NCBI GenBank assembly: GCA_014238785.1
Contig: JABAAL010000005.1
Span: 1 to 61,451, forward strand
DNA from: Phycisphaerales bacterium
GTDB taxonomy: Bacteria > Planctomycetota > Phycisphaerae > Phycisphaerales > SM1A02
DNA length: 61,451 nucleotides
Reading direction: 5' to 3'
In this document: piece by piece, positions 42,085 to 49,374 of the stretch
How positions within the stretch are numbered: the stretch's first letter is position 1
How the letters are laid out: each line of letters opens with the position of its first letter
The notes under the pieces: model-generated
The model's input: only the letters and a program-made list of their open reading frames with translations
Told to the model about the DNA's origin: nothing
Database searches by the model: none
Translations under genes and position numbers: made by a program

Positions 42085-43128
42085 ATGACCCTCATACTTG
42101 GAATCGAATCAAGTTGCGACGAGACGGCAGCATCCGTTGTTGAAAATGGTCGCATTGTTCACTCAAACATTGTTGCATCGCAAGATGCATTGCATATTGA
42201 GTACGGCGGAGTTGTTCCTGAAATCGCAAGCCGTGCACACCTTGAACGCATCCTGCCTGTTGTTTCACAATCAATCGAAAAAGCAAATATAGATCTTAAA
42301 GACATTGACGCAATCGCTGTAGGAAATAGACCGGGTCTTATTGGCTCACTGCTTGTTGGAGTAGCTGCAGCAAAAACATTGGCATGGTCACTTGAAAAGC
42401 CGCTCATTACTGTTGACCATGTAATCGCTCATCTTTGGGCTCCATTTCTCAGCGGCTGCGAAGTTGAATACCCCGCCCTTGGAGTCGTTGTGTCAGGCGG
42501 ACACACATCGCTTCTCCTATTACACGACGCAAATACTGTTACTTGTTTAGGAAAAACTATTGACGATGCCGCTGGAGAAGCGTTTGATAAAGCGGCCTCC
42601 ATTCTTGGGCTGGGTTGGCCCGGCGGTGCGTTGATTGATAAAGCTGCTGCAAGTGGTTCGCCGGTGTACCGATTGCCAAGACCAAAAACAAAAGGTGATA
42701 GACCTGACTTTTCGTTCAGTGGCCTCAAGACCGCGCTACTTTATGGGGTTCGAGGCAATCCTTTTCGCAAAGACGGGAAAATTGTTTTTCCTAAAACCGT
42801 TTCGGATTTAGAAACCAAAGACATTTGTAACTGGGCAGCATCATTCCAACATGCTGCTGTTGATTCAATCATGAACGGCATTCAACACGCACTCGAACAT
42901 AATGTTGTAAGATGTGTTGTAGCAGGCGGCGGCGTTCTCGCCAATTCTCTCCTGCGAAAACAACTTGAAACATTAGCTTCAAGGTATAACATTCAAATCC
43001 ACCTTCCTGATTTCGAGTATTGCGTTGACAACGCAGCGATGATTGCAGGGCTCGGATACCACTTGTTTAAAAATGGTCACCGTGACCAACTCAATGTTAC
43101 AGCTTCACCTAAAGGTATTGCGTCTTAA
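42085..43128 (+). CDS. tsaD: tRNA N6-threonylcarbamoyladenosine transferase subunit
   Basis: TsaD transfers the threonylcarbamoyl group to A37 of ANN-reading tRNAs. The 347-residue ASKHA protein opens LILGIESSCDETAASVVENG, continues HIEYGGVVPEIASRAHLERI, carries the iron-binding HVIAH in TVDHVIAHLWAP, and then VVSGGHTSLLLLHDA, GEAFDKAASILGLGWPGG and VAGGGVLANSLLRKQLE. It lies 22 bases after the S41 peptidase and 14 before the GGQ factor. TsaB and TsaE are not in the window. Confidence 0.97.
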   Translation: MTLILGIESSCDETAASVVENGRIVHSNIVASQDALHIEYGGVVPEIASRAHLERILPVVSQSIEKANIDLKDIDAIAVGNRPGLIGSLLVGVAAAKTLAWSLEKPLITVDHVIAHLWAPFLSGCEVEYPALGVVVSGGHTSLLLLHDANTVTCLGKTIDDAAGEAFDKAASILGLGWPGGALIDKAAASGSPVYRLPRPKTKGDRPDFSFSGLKTALLYGVRGNPFRKDGKIVFPKTVSDLETKDICNWAASFQHAAVDSIMNGIQHALEHNVVRCVVAGGGVLANSLLRKQLETLASRYNIQIHLPDFEYCVDNAAMIAGLGYHLFKNGHRDQLNVTASPKGIAS

Positions 43129-43142
43129 ACCTACTTCAGACC

Positions 43143-43745
43143 ATGAAAACTCACAAAAATAAAAAATCGGCACGTTCAAATGAGTTGCTTCCCCCGCTTT
43201 CTGCGTTTGAACCAACAGGTCATCGAATGATTGCTGGAGATCACCCTGCTATGCTCGATGACGAAACGTTATTAAAGAGTGTCATCTTCGACTTTGGTCG
43301 ATCCAGTGGACCGGGCGGTCAACATCGAAATCGAAAAGCAACTGCCTGCACGGCTACACACATGCCAACTGACGTCTGTGGAGAAGCAACCGAACGAAGA
43401 AGGCAAAGCGAAAATCGAAAAATGGCGATAAATCGTTTACGAAGGATGCTCGCAATTCAACTCCGAAGAGAATTAAATCTAGAGATGTATACTACTTCCA
43501 CGCTCTGGGAAAAAAGACGTTCAGGTGATCAATTAGCCATAAACCCTAAGCACCGTGACTATCCATGCATACTCGCCGAAACACTCGACGTTATCCTTGC
43601 ATCTGACTTTGAAATGAGCATTGCAGCAACTACCTTAGAAATTTCCGCAACGCAATTAGTGAAAATTATTGCGCATGACAACGCCGCATTAAAGTGGCTC
43701 AACGATGCACGAAAGGATCGTGGACTTTCTACCCTTAAGACATGA
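43143..43745 (+). CDS. Release-factor-like GGQ domain protein
   Basis: A 200-residue protein with the peptidyl-tRNA hydrolysis motif GGQ in FGRSSGPGGQHRNRKATACT. Downstream comes the RF-1 domain pattern ERRRQSENRKMAINRLR. It lacks the codon-recognition domains of RF1/RF2. The N-terminus is basic and the C-terminus (from about 120) is a helical region (SIAATTLEISATQLVKIIAH) unlike the basic tail of ArfB. Family knowledge: such factors (ArfB, mtRF-R/C12orf65 types) rescue stalled ribosomes. Which class this belongs to is uncertain. The stop overlaps the next gene as ATGA. Confidence 0.85.
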   Translation: MKTHKNKKSARSNELLPPLSAFEPTGHRMIAGDHPAMLDDETLLKSVIFDFGRSSGPGGQHRNRKATACTATHMPTDVCGEATERRRQSENRKMAINRLRRMLAIQLRRELNLEMYTTSTLWEKRRSGDQLAINPKHRDYPCILAETLDVILASDFEMSIAATTLEISATQLVKIIAHDNAALKWLNDARKDRGLSTLKT

Positions 43746-44962
43746 TTACAAACACAACCACCATTGAAACTGTAGATTCGCACATTGACGAAATCATTGA
43801 CGAACTCATCGAAATCCGCCACGATTTACACGCACACCCTGAACTTGGCTACAAGGAAAATAGAACAAGTAAAGTTATTCAAGATTTTCTTGAGCAACAA
43901 AACATTCCATTTAAAGCAGGATTGGCAAAAGGAACTGGTGTGCTTGCGCATCTCAGTGGAAAAAGCAAAACTGCGATTGGACTTCGTGCCGATATCGACG
44001 CTCTTCCAATAGTTGAAGAAAATACCTTCGACTGGAAGTCGACGCACCAAGGATGCATGCACGCATGTGGGCACGATGGACACACAACAATATTGCTTGG
44101 CGCTGCAAAAGTTCTTGCACAACTTGCCAAAGAACAAACCTTACCCAACCCAGTTTCATTTGTCTTCCAACCCGCAGAAGAAGGCGGTGGCGGTGGACAA
44201 CAGATGGTGCTTGACGGCTGTCTCGATGGCACAGTGCTGGGCCCAAATGTTGGCATGATGTTTGGCTTGCACGGCTGGCCCCAACTTCCTCTCCACCACG
44301 TTGCCACAAAGCCGGGACCTATGCTTGCAGCAGACATTGGCGTTTCCGTGACCATTCGAGGCACTGGAGGCCACGCAGCATTTCCGCAATTCTGTTGTGA
44401 TCCAATTCTATGTGCGGCAAACGTTATAACTTCATTGCAACAACTCGTTTCAAGAAATACAGATCCTCTTGATGCACTTGTCGTTTCTATTACAAAGTTC
44501 CATAGCGGCACAGCACACAATGTAATCCCCGAAGAAGTTACATTAGTTGGCACGATTCGATACTTAGAAAAAGAAACTGGCGAAATGGCAAAGAAACGAT
44601 TTCGAGAAATTGTCACATCAGTGGCAGCAGCGCATGGTTGCAGCGCGACCATTGACCTGCGCGACGGGTACCCCGTCACCCGAAATGACGAAAAAGCCGT
44701 TGAAACTTTTTTTGCAATTGCAAAAGAAACAATTCCTGAAGAGCATGTATCGCTATTTGAAAACCCAGTTATGGGAGGTGAAGATTTTTCTTATTACTGC
44801 CAAGAAGTCCCCTCTTGCTTTTTTGCACTTGGCCTATTGCAACATGAACTGAGTGAAATGCCTGCCCTTCACCAACCTACATTTGATTTTAATGATGATG
44901 CAATTAGAACTGGCGTAAAAATGTTTTGCTCGCTTGCATTACAAACAACATTAAAGCGCTGA
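43742..44962 (+). CDS. M20D family amidohydrolase (hippurate/N-acyl amino acid hydrolase type)
   Basis: A 406-residue zinc amidohydrolase. The metal-binding motifs are CMHACGHDGHTTILLGAAKV, VFQPAEEGGGGGQQM, GLHGWPQLPLHHVATKPGPM and, near the end, ENPVMGGEDFSYYCQEVPSC. The dimerisation domain (about 185-300) starts VTIRGTGGHAAFPQ. Typical substrates are N-acyl amino acids or dipeptides, and the exact one is unknown. It is coupled to the GGQ factor by ATGA. Its last 12 bases overlap the end of the convergent HD-GYP gene. Confidence 0.93.
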   Translation: MITNTTTIETVDSHIDEIIDELIEIRHDLHAHPELGYKENRTSKVIQDFLEQQNIPFKAGLAKGTGVLAHLSGKSKTAIGLRADIDALPIVEENTFDWKSTHQGCMHACGHDGHTTILLGAAKVLAQLAKEQTLPNPVSFVFQPAEEGGGGGQQMVLDGCLDGTVLGPNVGMMFGLHGWPQLPLHHVATKPGPMLAADIGVSVTIRGTGGHAAFPQFCCDPILCAANVITSLQQLVSRNTDPLDALVVSITKFHSGTAHNVIPEEVTLVGTIRYLEKETGEMAKKRFREIVTSVAAAHGCSATIDLRDGYPVTRNDEKAVETFFAIAKETIPEEHVSLFENPVMGGEDFSYYCQEVPSCFFALGLLQHELSEMPALHQPTFDFNDDAIRTGVKMFCSLALQTTLKR

Positions 44963-46471
44963 CTGTGAAACATGGAAGTCAATCATCACGTCGTAATGAA
45001 TAAAGTCAATTGTTAAAAATAGTTTTGCGATGTTCGGGTCAAACTGTGCCCCTGAGCATGCGGTAATTTCATCGAGGACTTCATCACGGTTTAATTTCTG
45101 TCGATAGGCGCGAGAAGAACACATTGCATCGAACGCATCGGCAACACCAATAATCCTACCAAATAGCGGTATATCTTCCCCTTTCGTACCATCTGGATAG
45201 CCTTTTCCATCCCATCGCTCATGATGAGAACGAACACCCGGAAGTACTGGCTTTAGTTGCGCAACATCTTTAAGAATGTCCTCGCCTATCACTGGGTGCG
45301 CACGTATTTGCTCGAACTCTTCATCGGTCAATTTGCCCGGCTTGCGGAGTATCGATTCGGGAATTCCTATCTTCCCAATGTCATGCACTAAACCGCAAAT
45401 ATGAATTTGCTCAACAGCAATTGCATCAAGTTCGAGTTTTTTGGCAAGTTCTTTCGAGAGCCAAGCCACGCGTTCAGAATGTCCACAGGTGTACGTGTCC
45501 TTTGCATCAATTGCTGACACCAGTGCCGAGACGGTACCCAATAAAAAAGTATGCCGTTCTTCAGAGTGCCTAAGTTCGATGTCTAAGCGTTTTAGATTTG
45601 AAATAGCAAGGGATGCAATTTCAGCAAGCGCCTTACAAAATTCTATATCTTCTTCGGAAGATGTTCCGTTCTTTTGCCCATCACGGTTATCAATGTAAAT
45701 ACAACCAACGACGGTGCTGCTTAACTTGATTGGGATACATACCGCTTCATCAATGTTGTGATGCATAATGCTTTGCGCTTGTTCATCAATAATTTGTGCT
45801 TTTTGATATCGAACTGGCTCGCCTTCAAGTGCTGCATCAAGCAACGAACGACTTAAATTTAGTTTTCCATCCAAAGCAATTTGGCCAAGTGCTGCAAGAA
45901 TTTCTACTCGCCCGCCACTTGCGGGGCGGACGACTGCAATATTGCCAAACGTTGTGCCTAATTTTGCAGCTACTGCAAGAACTTCGGCAATTTTTTCTTC
46001 GCTTGTTGCTGCGTGAATCGATTGGGAACAGTTCAAGAGAGCGGCGAGGCGCTCTTGTGCCATTGCAACCTCATTGTCCGATTGGTCAAGTTGCACAATG
46101 GCGGTACCACCAAGTGTATTGGCATCATCAAACGTCTGTGTAAAGCGCTTATCATCAAGAGGATTGACAATTTCAAAAGTGAATGGTTCTATCGTGACTA
46201 AGTCGCCCGCTCGAATACGCACTGCTCTGCACTGTTTCAGTTTAATGCCGTTCAAAAATGTCCCATGGAGAGACTCGGTGTCCTGTAGTTTCCATACCTC
46301 ACCATTTGATGTAAATACAGCATGGTTCCTTGATACTGTTTTTCCCGAAGCAAGGATAAGATCATTTTCCTGCCCCCTCCCTATCGTTAGGGGTACATCG
46401 CCCTTGAGTTCCAAAGTTACGTTCTCTGGCCCATGGAGCGTTTCGACTACGAGTGCTGATTCAGTTGCCAC
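44951..46471 (-). CDS. FHA-GAF-HD-GYP cyclic-di-GMP phosphodiesterase
   Basis: A 506-residue signalling protein. An FHA domain (residues about 10-105) shows LTIGRGQENDLIL, VSRNHAVF and SLHGTFLNG. A GAF domain (about 140-295) has VRPASGGRVEILAALGQ and VCIPIKLSSTVVGCIYIDNR. The HD-GYP domain (about 310-485) has GHSERVAWLSKELAKKL, the metal dyad GLVHDIGKIGIPESIL and SHHERWDGKGYPDGTKGEDI with all catalytic signature residues, so an active phosphodiesterase is expected. The start is GTG 46471. It is transcribed divergently from the rplK operon. Phosphothreonine sensing through FHA linked to c-di-GMP turnover is a plausible inference. Confidence 0.94.
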   Translation of the reverse strand: MATESALVVETLHGPENVTLELKGDVPLTIGRGQENDLILASGKTVSRNHAVFTSNGEVWKLQDTESLHGTFLNGIKLKQCRAVRIRAGDLVTIEPFTFEIVNPLDDKRFTQTFDDANTLGGTAIVQLDQSDNEVAMAQERLAALLNCSQSIHAATSEEKIAEVLAVAAKLGTTFGNIAVVRPASGGRVEILAALGQIALDGKLNLSRSLLDAALEGEPVRYQKAQIIDEQAQSIMHHNIDEAVCIPIKLSSTVVGCIYIDNRDGQKNGTSSEEDIEFCKALAEIASLAISNLKRLDIELRHSEERHTFLLGTVSALVSAIDAKDTYTCGHSERVAWLSKELAKKLELDAIAVEQIHICGLVHDIGKIGIPESILRKPGKLTDEEFEQIRAHPVIGEDILKDVAQLKPVLPGVRSHHERWDGKGYPDGTKGEDIPLFGRIIGVADAFDAMCSSRAYRQKLNRDEVLDEITACSGAQFDPNIAKLFLTIDFIHYDVMIDFHVSQSAL

Positions 46472-46499
46472 ATCTATAGAGTACGCCAGATTCGCTACT

Positions 46500-46526
46500 A
46501 AATTAATTGCTCGGAGGAATTAATTT
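46500..46526. promoter_or_regulatory. 27-base palindrome in the HD-GYP/rplK divergent region
   Basis: AAATTAATT and AATTAATTT flank GCTCGGAGG. The whole element is nearly symmetrical, followed by a smaller GCTCTGAGC palindrome (46528-46536). It sits 30 bases before the HD-GYP start and 60 before the rplK -35, a position suited to an operator. It lacks a T-run, so a terminator is less likely. Confidence 0.4.
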
Positions 46527-46585
46527 AGCTCTGAGCCAAATTAAAGCAAACTCCATGGGATCTGACACCAATGGAACAAAGTCGG

Positions 46586-46614
46586 TTGATGAGTTGCTAC
46601 ATGTTTGGTACAGT
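46586..46614 (+). promoter_or_regulatory. Promoter of the rplK operon
   Basis: TTGATG (46586-46591), 17 bases, TACAGT (46609-46614). The predicted start near 46621 gives a leader of about 85 bases before ATG 46706. Confidence 0.6.
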
Positions 46615-46705
46615 GTGTTGTTCACAATTAAAACCGTTACACCACTGCATCGTGCATCGCTGGCCAGCGTGTACAAATGATGACGGTGGAAGGCAGGAGA
46701 CAACC

Positions 46706-47134
46706 ATGGCCAAAAAAATAGAAAAGCAGTTCAAGGTGCTAGCACCCGGTGGACAAGCGACCCCAGCACCCCCTCTAGGACCTGTGTTAGGCGCCAATGG
46801 CGTCAATCCAGGTCAATTTATACAATTATTTAATGATCGTACGCGTGAACTAAACGGCAAAGTAGTCGGTTGCATCATCACGCTCTTTTCAGATCGATCA
46901 TTCGAAATTGAGATCAAATCATCGCCTGCAGCAGTCCTACTGTGTGCAGCAGCTGGAATTGAAAAAGGTTCCGGCGTCCCACACAAAGAGAAAGTGGGAT
47001 CCGTAACTAGAGAACAAGTAAAAGCAATCGCAGAAGAAAAAATGGAAGACCTCAATGCTGCATGCATCGAGTCAGCCATGCGAATTATTGAAGGTACCGC
47101 CAGATCCATGGGCGTTACTGTGGAGGGCGCATAA
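46706..47134 (+). CDS. rplK: 50S ribosomal protein L11
   Basis: L11 forms the base of the GTPase-associated stalk. The 142 residues show the L11 signature: FKVLAPGGQATPAPPLGPVL, GVNPGQFIQLFNDRT and the C-terminal KVGSVTREQVKAIAEEKMED. AGGAG six bases before ATG 46706 sets the start. The frame upstream of that is leader. It is the first gene of rplKAJL. The usual secE and nusG genes are not upstream. Confidence 0.98.
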   Translation: MAKKIEKQFKVLAPGGQATPAPPLGPVLGANGVNPGQFIQLFNDRTRELNGKVVGCIITLFSDRSFEIEIKSSPAAVLLCAAAGIEKGSGVPHKEKVGSVTREQVKAIAEEKMEDLNAACIESAMRIIEGTARSMGVTVEGA

Positions 47135-47137
47135 GTC

Positions 47138-47821
47138 ATGACAAAACTAACAAGAGCCCAAAAGGCAAGTAAAGAAATCGCAGAAAAAGGCAAGGAACCA
47201 CATAGCGTTCAAGATGCCATTGCGTTGCTAAAAACGTACCCAAAACGCAAGTTCGATCAAACAATCGAAATTGTGATGCATCTTTCCATTGACCCCCGCC
47301 AAGCAGATCAACAACTCCGCGGCTCAGTTTCCATGCCTAAAGGCGTCGGAAAATCCGCAAAAGTAGCTTGTTTTTGCCCTTCTGACAAAGTTGAAGCAGC
47401 TCTAGCAGCTGGTGCTATTGAAGCAGGCGCTGAGGACCTCGTCAAGAAAATTGAAGGCGGCTGGCTCGACTTCGATGTCGCTGTGGCAAGCCCTGATATG
47501 ATGCGATTTGTCGGAAAATTAGGTCGTCAATTGGGACCAAAAGGACTTATGCCATCGCCAAAAGCGGGAACCGTGACAAAAGATATCGAAACTGCAGTTG
47601 CTGAATTCGCCGCTGGTAAAGTTGAATATCGAAACGACGATGGAGGAAATATCCATTGTATCGTGGGCAAAATGAGCTTTTCAGATGAAGACCTCAACGA
47701 AAACCTTAACTTCTTCATTAATATGATTAGTAAAGCACGGCCAGCTGCCATAAAAGGCGACTACATCAAAAACTGTGTGATTAGTGCAACTATGACCCCT
47801 AGCGTAAAGATTGCACTTTAA
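47138..47821 (+). CDS. rplA: 50S ribosomal protein L1
   Basis: A 227-residue L1 protein of the L1 stalk. The signature [20 protein letters not shown], then [20 protein letters not shown], and [18 protein letters not shown] are all present. It starts three bases after the rplK stop. L1 often represses its own operon by binding leader mRNA. I did not identify that site here. Confidence 0.98.
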   Translation: MTKLTRAQKASKEIAEKGKEPHSVQDAIALLKTYPKRKFDQTIEIVMHLSIDPRQADQQLRGSVSMPKGVGKSAKVACFCPSDKVEAALAAGAIEAGAEDLVKKIEGGWLDFDVAVASPDMMRFVGKLGRQLGPKGLMPSPKAGTVTKDIETAVAEFAAGKVEYRNDDGGNIHCIVGKMSFSDEDLNENLNFFINMISKARPAAIKGDYIKNCVISATMTPSVKIAL

Positions 47822-47847
47822 ACTGCTGTCAGTAAAGGAACTACACA

Positions 47848-48393
47848 ATGAGTAAACCTATCAAAGATATGATTGTCACCGAATATAAACGACGATTTGG
47901 TGACATTGAGAATGCTTTAATCATCGATATTCGTGGTATTGAAGCAAATGATAACAATGAGCTCAGAGTCGATTTACAGGGCAAAGACATTCACATCACA
48001 GTTCTAAAGAACAGTTTGGCAAAAACTGCTTTTGAAGGCACAGGGCTCGAATCGCTCACTGAGACACTTTCTGGACCATCAGCCCTCGTGATTGGTGGCG
48101 ATTCGGTAGTCGATGTCGCTAGAAACCTTGTTGATTGGGCCAAAAAGATAAAAGAACTCGAGTTGAAAGCCGCTGTACTTGATGGCGAACTTTTTAACGG
48201 GGCGGATGGCGTAAAGCGCTTAAGCAACTATCCAACGAAGGAAGAAGCACAGGCAACCGTTGTCCAGTTGGTACTATCACCCGCGGGCAATTTGGTCAAA
48301 GCAGTGACAAGTCCAGGCAGCAATTTGCTTGGAATTATCAAAGAAATCAGGACTCGTCTCGAGGAAGGAAACACGATCGAAAAGATCGCCTAA
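47848..48393 (+). CDS. rplJ: 50S ribosomal protein L10
   Basis: L10 (181 residues) anchors L7/L12 dimers to the ribosome. Visible features are the N-terminal domain with VLKNSLAKTAFEGTGLE and LSGPSALVIGGDSVVDVARN and the C-terminal helix that binds L12 (AGNLVKAVTSPGSNLLGIIK). AAGGAA precedes the ATG. There are only 26 bases between rplA and rplJ, so the classical L10 leader is not in front of it. Confidence 0.97.
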   Translation: MSKPIKDMIVTEYKRRFGDIENALIIDIRGIEANDNNELRVDLQGKDIHITVLKNSLAKTAFEGTGLESLTETLSGPSALVIGGDSVVDVARNLVDWAKKIKELELKAAVLDGELFNGADGVKRLSNYPTKEEAQATVVQLVLSPAGNLVKAVTSPGSNLLGIIKEIRTRLEEGNTIEKIA

Positions 48394-48506
48394 TCGAAAC
48401 GAGGATTTATACGACATCGCGTTTGGGACTGGCCCGTTTGGGTTAAAAGTCGCACAGGGTGGCTCCTCTCCCACGCATGACACACTTTTAGTAAAGGTTT
48501 AGAATT
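48394..48506 (+). other. 113-base spacer between rplJ and rplL
   Basis: Long for this tightly packed operon. It contains a repeated CGTTTGGG (near 48420 and 48436) and short stems (GTGG...CCAC near 48460-48475). It may hold an internal regulatory structure that lets L7/L12 be made in excess over L10 (inference). No T-run is present. Confidence 0.4.
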
Positions 48507-48917
48507 ATGAGCGAAGAAGCAACAGCAACAAAAGAGTTTGATAAAGCAATTAGTAAAATTGGCGATGAAATCGCTAGTTTGACATTGACTCAAGCAGTCG
48601 ATTTAGCTGATTACATGAAGGATACATACAATATTGAACCCGCAGCCGGCGGCGCAGTCATGATGGCTGGTCCAGCAGGCGGTGATGGTGGTGATGCAGA
48701 AGAACAAACGGAGTTCGATGTAATCCTCGAATCTGTTGGCGATAAGAAAATTGCAGTCATCAAAGCAGTACGTGAAATCACTGGTCTTGGGCTCAAAGAA
48801 GCCAAGGCACTTGTTGATGAATCACCAAAAGCAGTCAAAGAGAAATGCACTGAAGACGAGGCAAACGAAGTCAAGGCGACTCTTGAAGAAGCTGGCGCAA
48901 GCGTTGTAATCAAGTAA
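48507..48917 (+). CDS. rplL: 50S ribosomal protein L7/L12
   Basis: The 136-residue stalk protein has an N-terminal dimerisation helix ([20 protein letters not shown]), an Ala/Gly-rich hinge (residues about 48-65) and the C-terminal factor-binding domain [20 protein letters not shown] followed by [18 protein letters not shown]. It is slightly longer than the usual 120-130 residues because of an N-terminal extension. It closes the ribosomal part of the cluster before a strong terminator. Confidence 0.97.
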   Translation: MSEEATATKEFDKAISKIGDEIASLTLTQAVDLADYMKDTYNIEPAAGGAVMMAGPAGGDGGDAEEQTEFDVILESVGDKKIAVIKAVREITGLGLKEAKALVDESPKAVKEKCTEDEANEVKATLEEAGASVVIK

Positions 48918-48938
48918 CCTATTTCTGCACAACAACTT

Positions 48939-48972
48939 AAAACGGCTAGCGGTCCCCCGCTGGCCGTTTTTT
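48939..48972 (+). terminator. Strong terminator after rplL
   Basis: A 14-bp stem, AAAACGGCTAGCGG with CCGCTGGCCGTTTT, has one G-T pair, a TCCC loop and a T6 tail. It separates rplKAJL from rpoBC, which are usually partly cotranscribed. Confidence 0.92.
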
Positions 48973-49374
48973 AATGCACCTCAGAGGTTAGTCACGCTGA
49001 GCCTTTCTACGCAAAACAGCGTTTCTATCCAAATAATAAGGATAATATGCACTTATTTTGGTAACCGCACTCTGAGGCTATCCTAAAAATATACTAAATT
49101 TAAATAGGGTCACACCCCTTAGCGTCTAATCGCATTCTGAAAAAAGTGGAAATCCACTAAATTTGGCGCCAAGAAGGATTGTTTTAAAAAAATATTATTT
49201 TTTATAAAAAAACTCAAGTTTTGAGTGCCATCCCTTGTCGAAAAACTGCGTTTCGGATACTCTACGTTGCTCGGCAGCGGCGGTCGCGGCAACTTGGAAG
49301 CAATTAAGAAAACATACTTTAAGACAGACAAACTGCTTTTTATCAGCAGGTATGTTCAGTTATGAGGTTAATTT
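48973..49374 (+). other. rpoB leader and promoter region without genes
   Basis: About 400 bases. A very AT-rich block (near 49180-49212) precedes a small palindrome ACTCAA-GTT-TTGAGT. After that comes the promoter candidate at 49235 and a GTTGC...GCAAC stem near 49270-49300. Short open frames here show no protein character. GAGG seven bases before ATG 49375 is the rpoB ribosome site. Confidence 0.5.
49235..49263 (+). promoter_or_regulatory. Promoter of rpoBC
   Basis: TTGTCG (49235-49240), 17 bases, TACTCT (49258-49263), just downstream of an A/T-rich tract that could act as an UP element. The predicted leader is about 105 bases. Confidence 0.5.
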
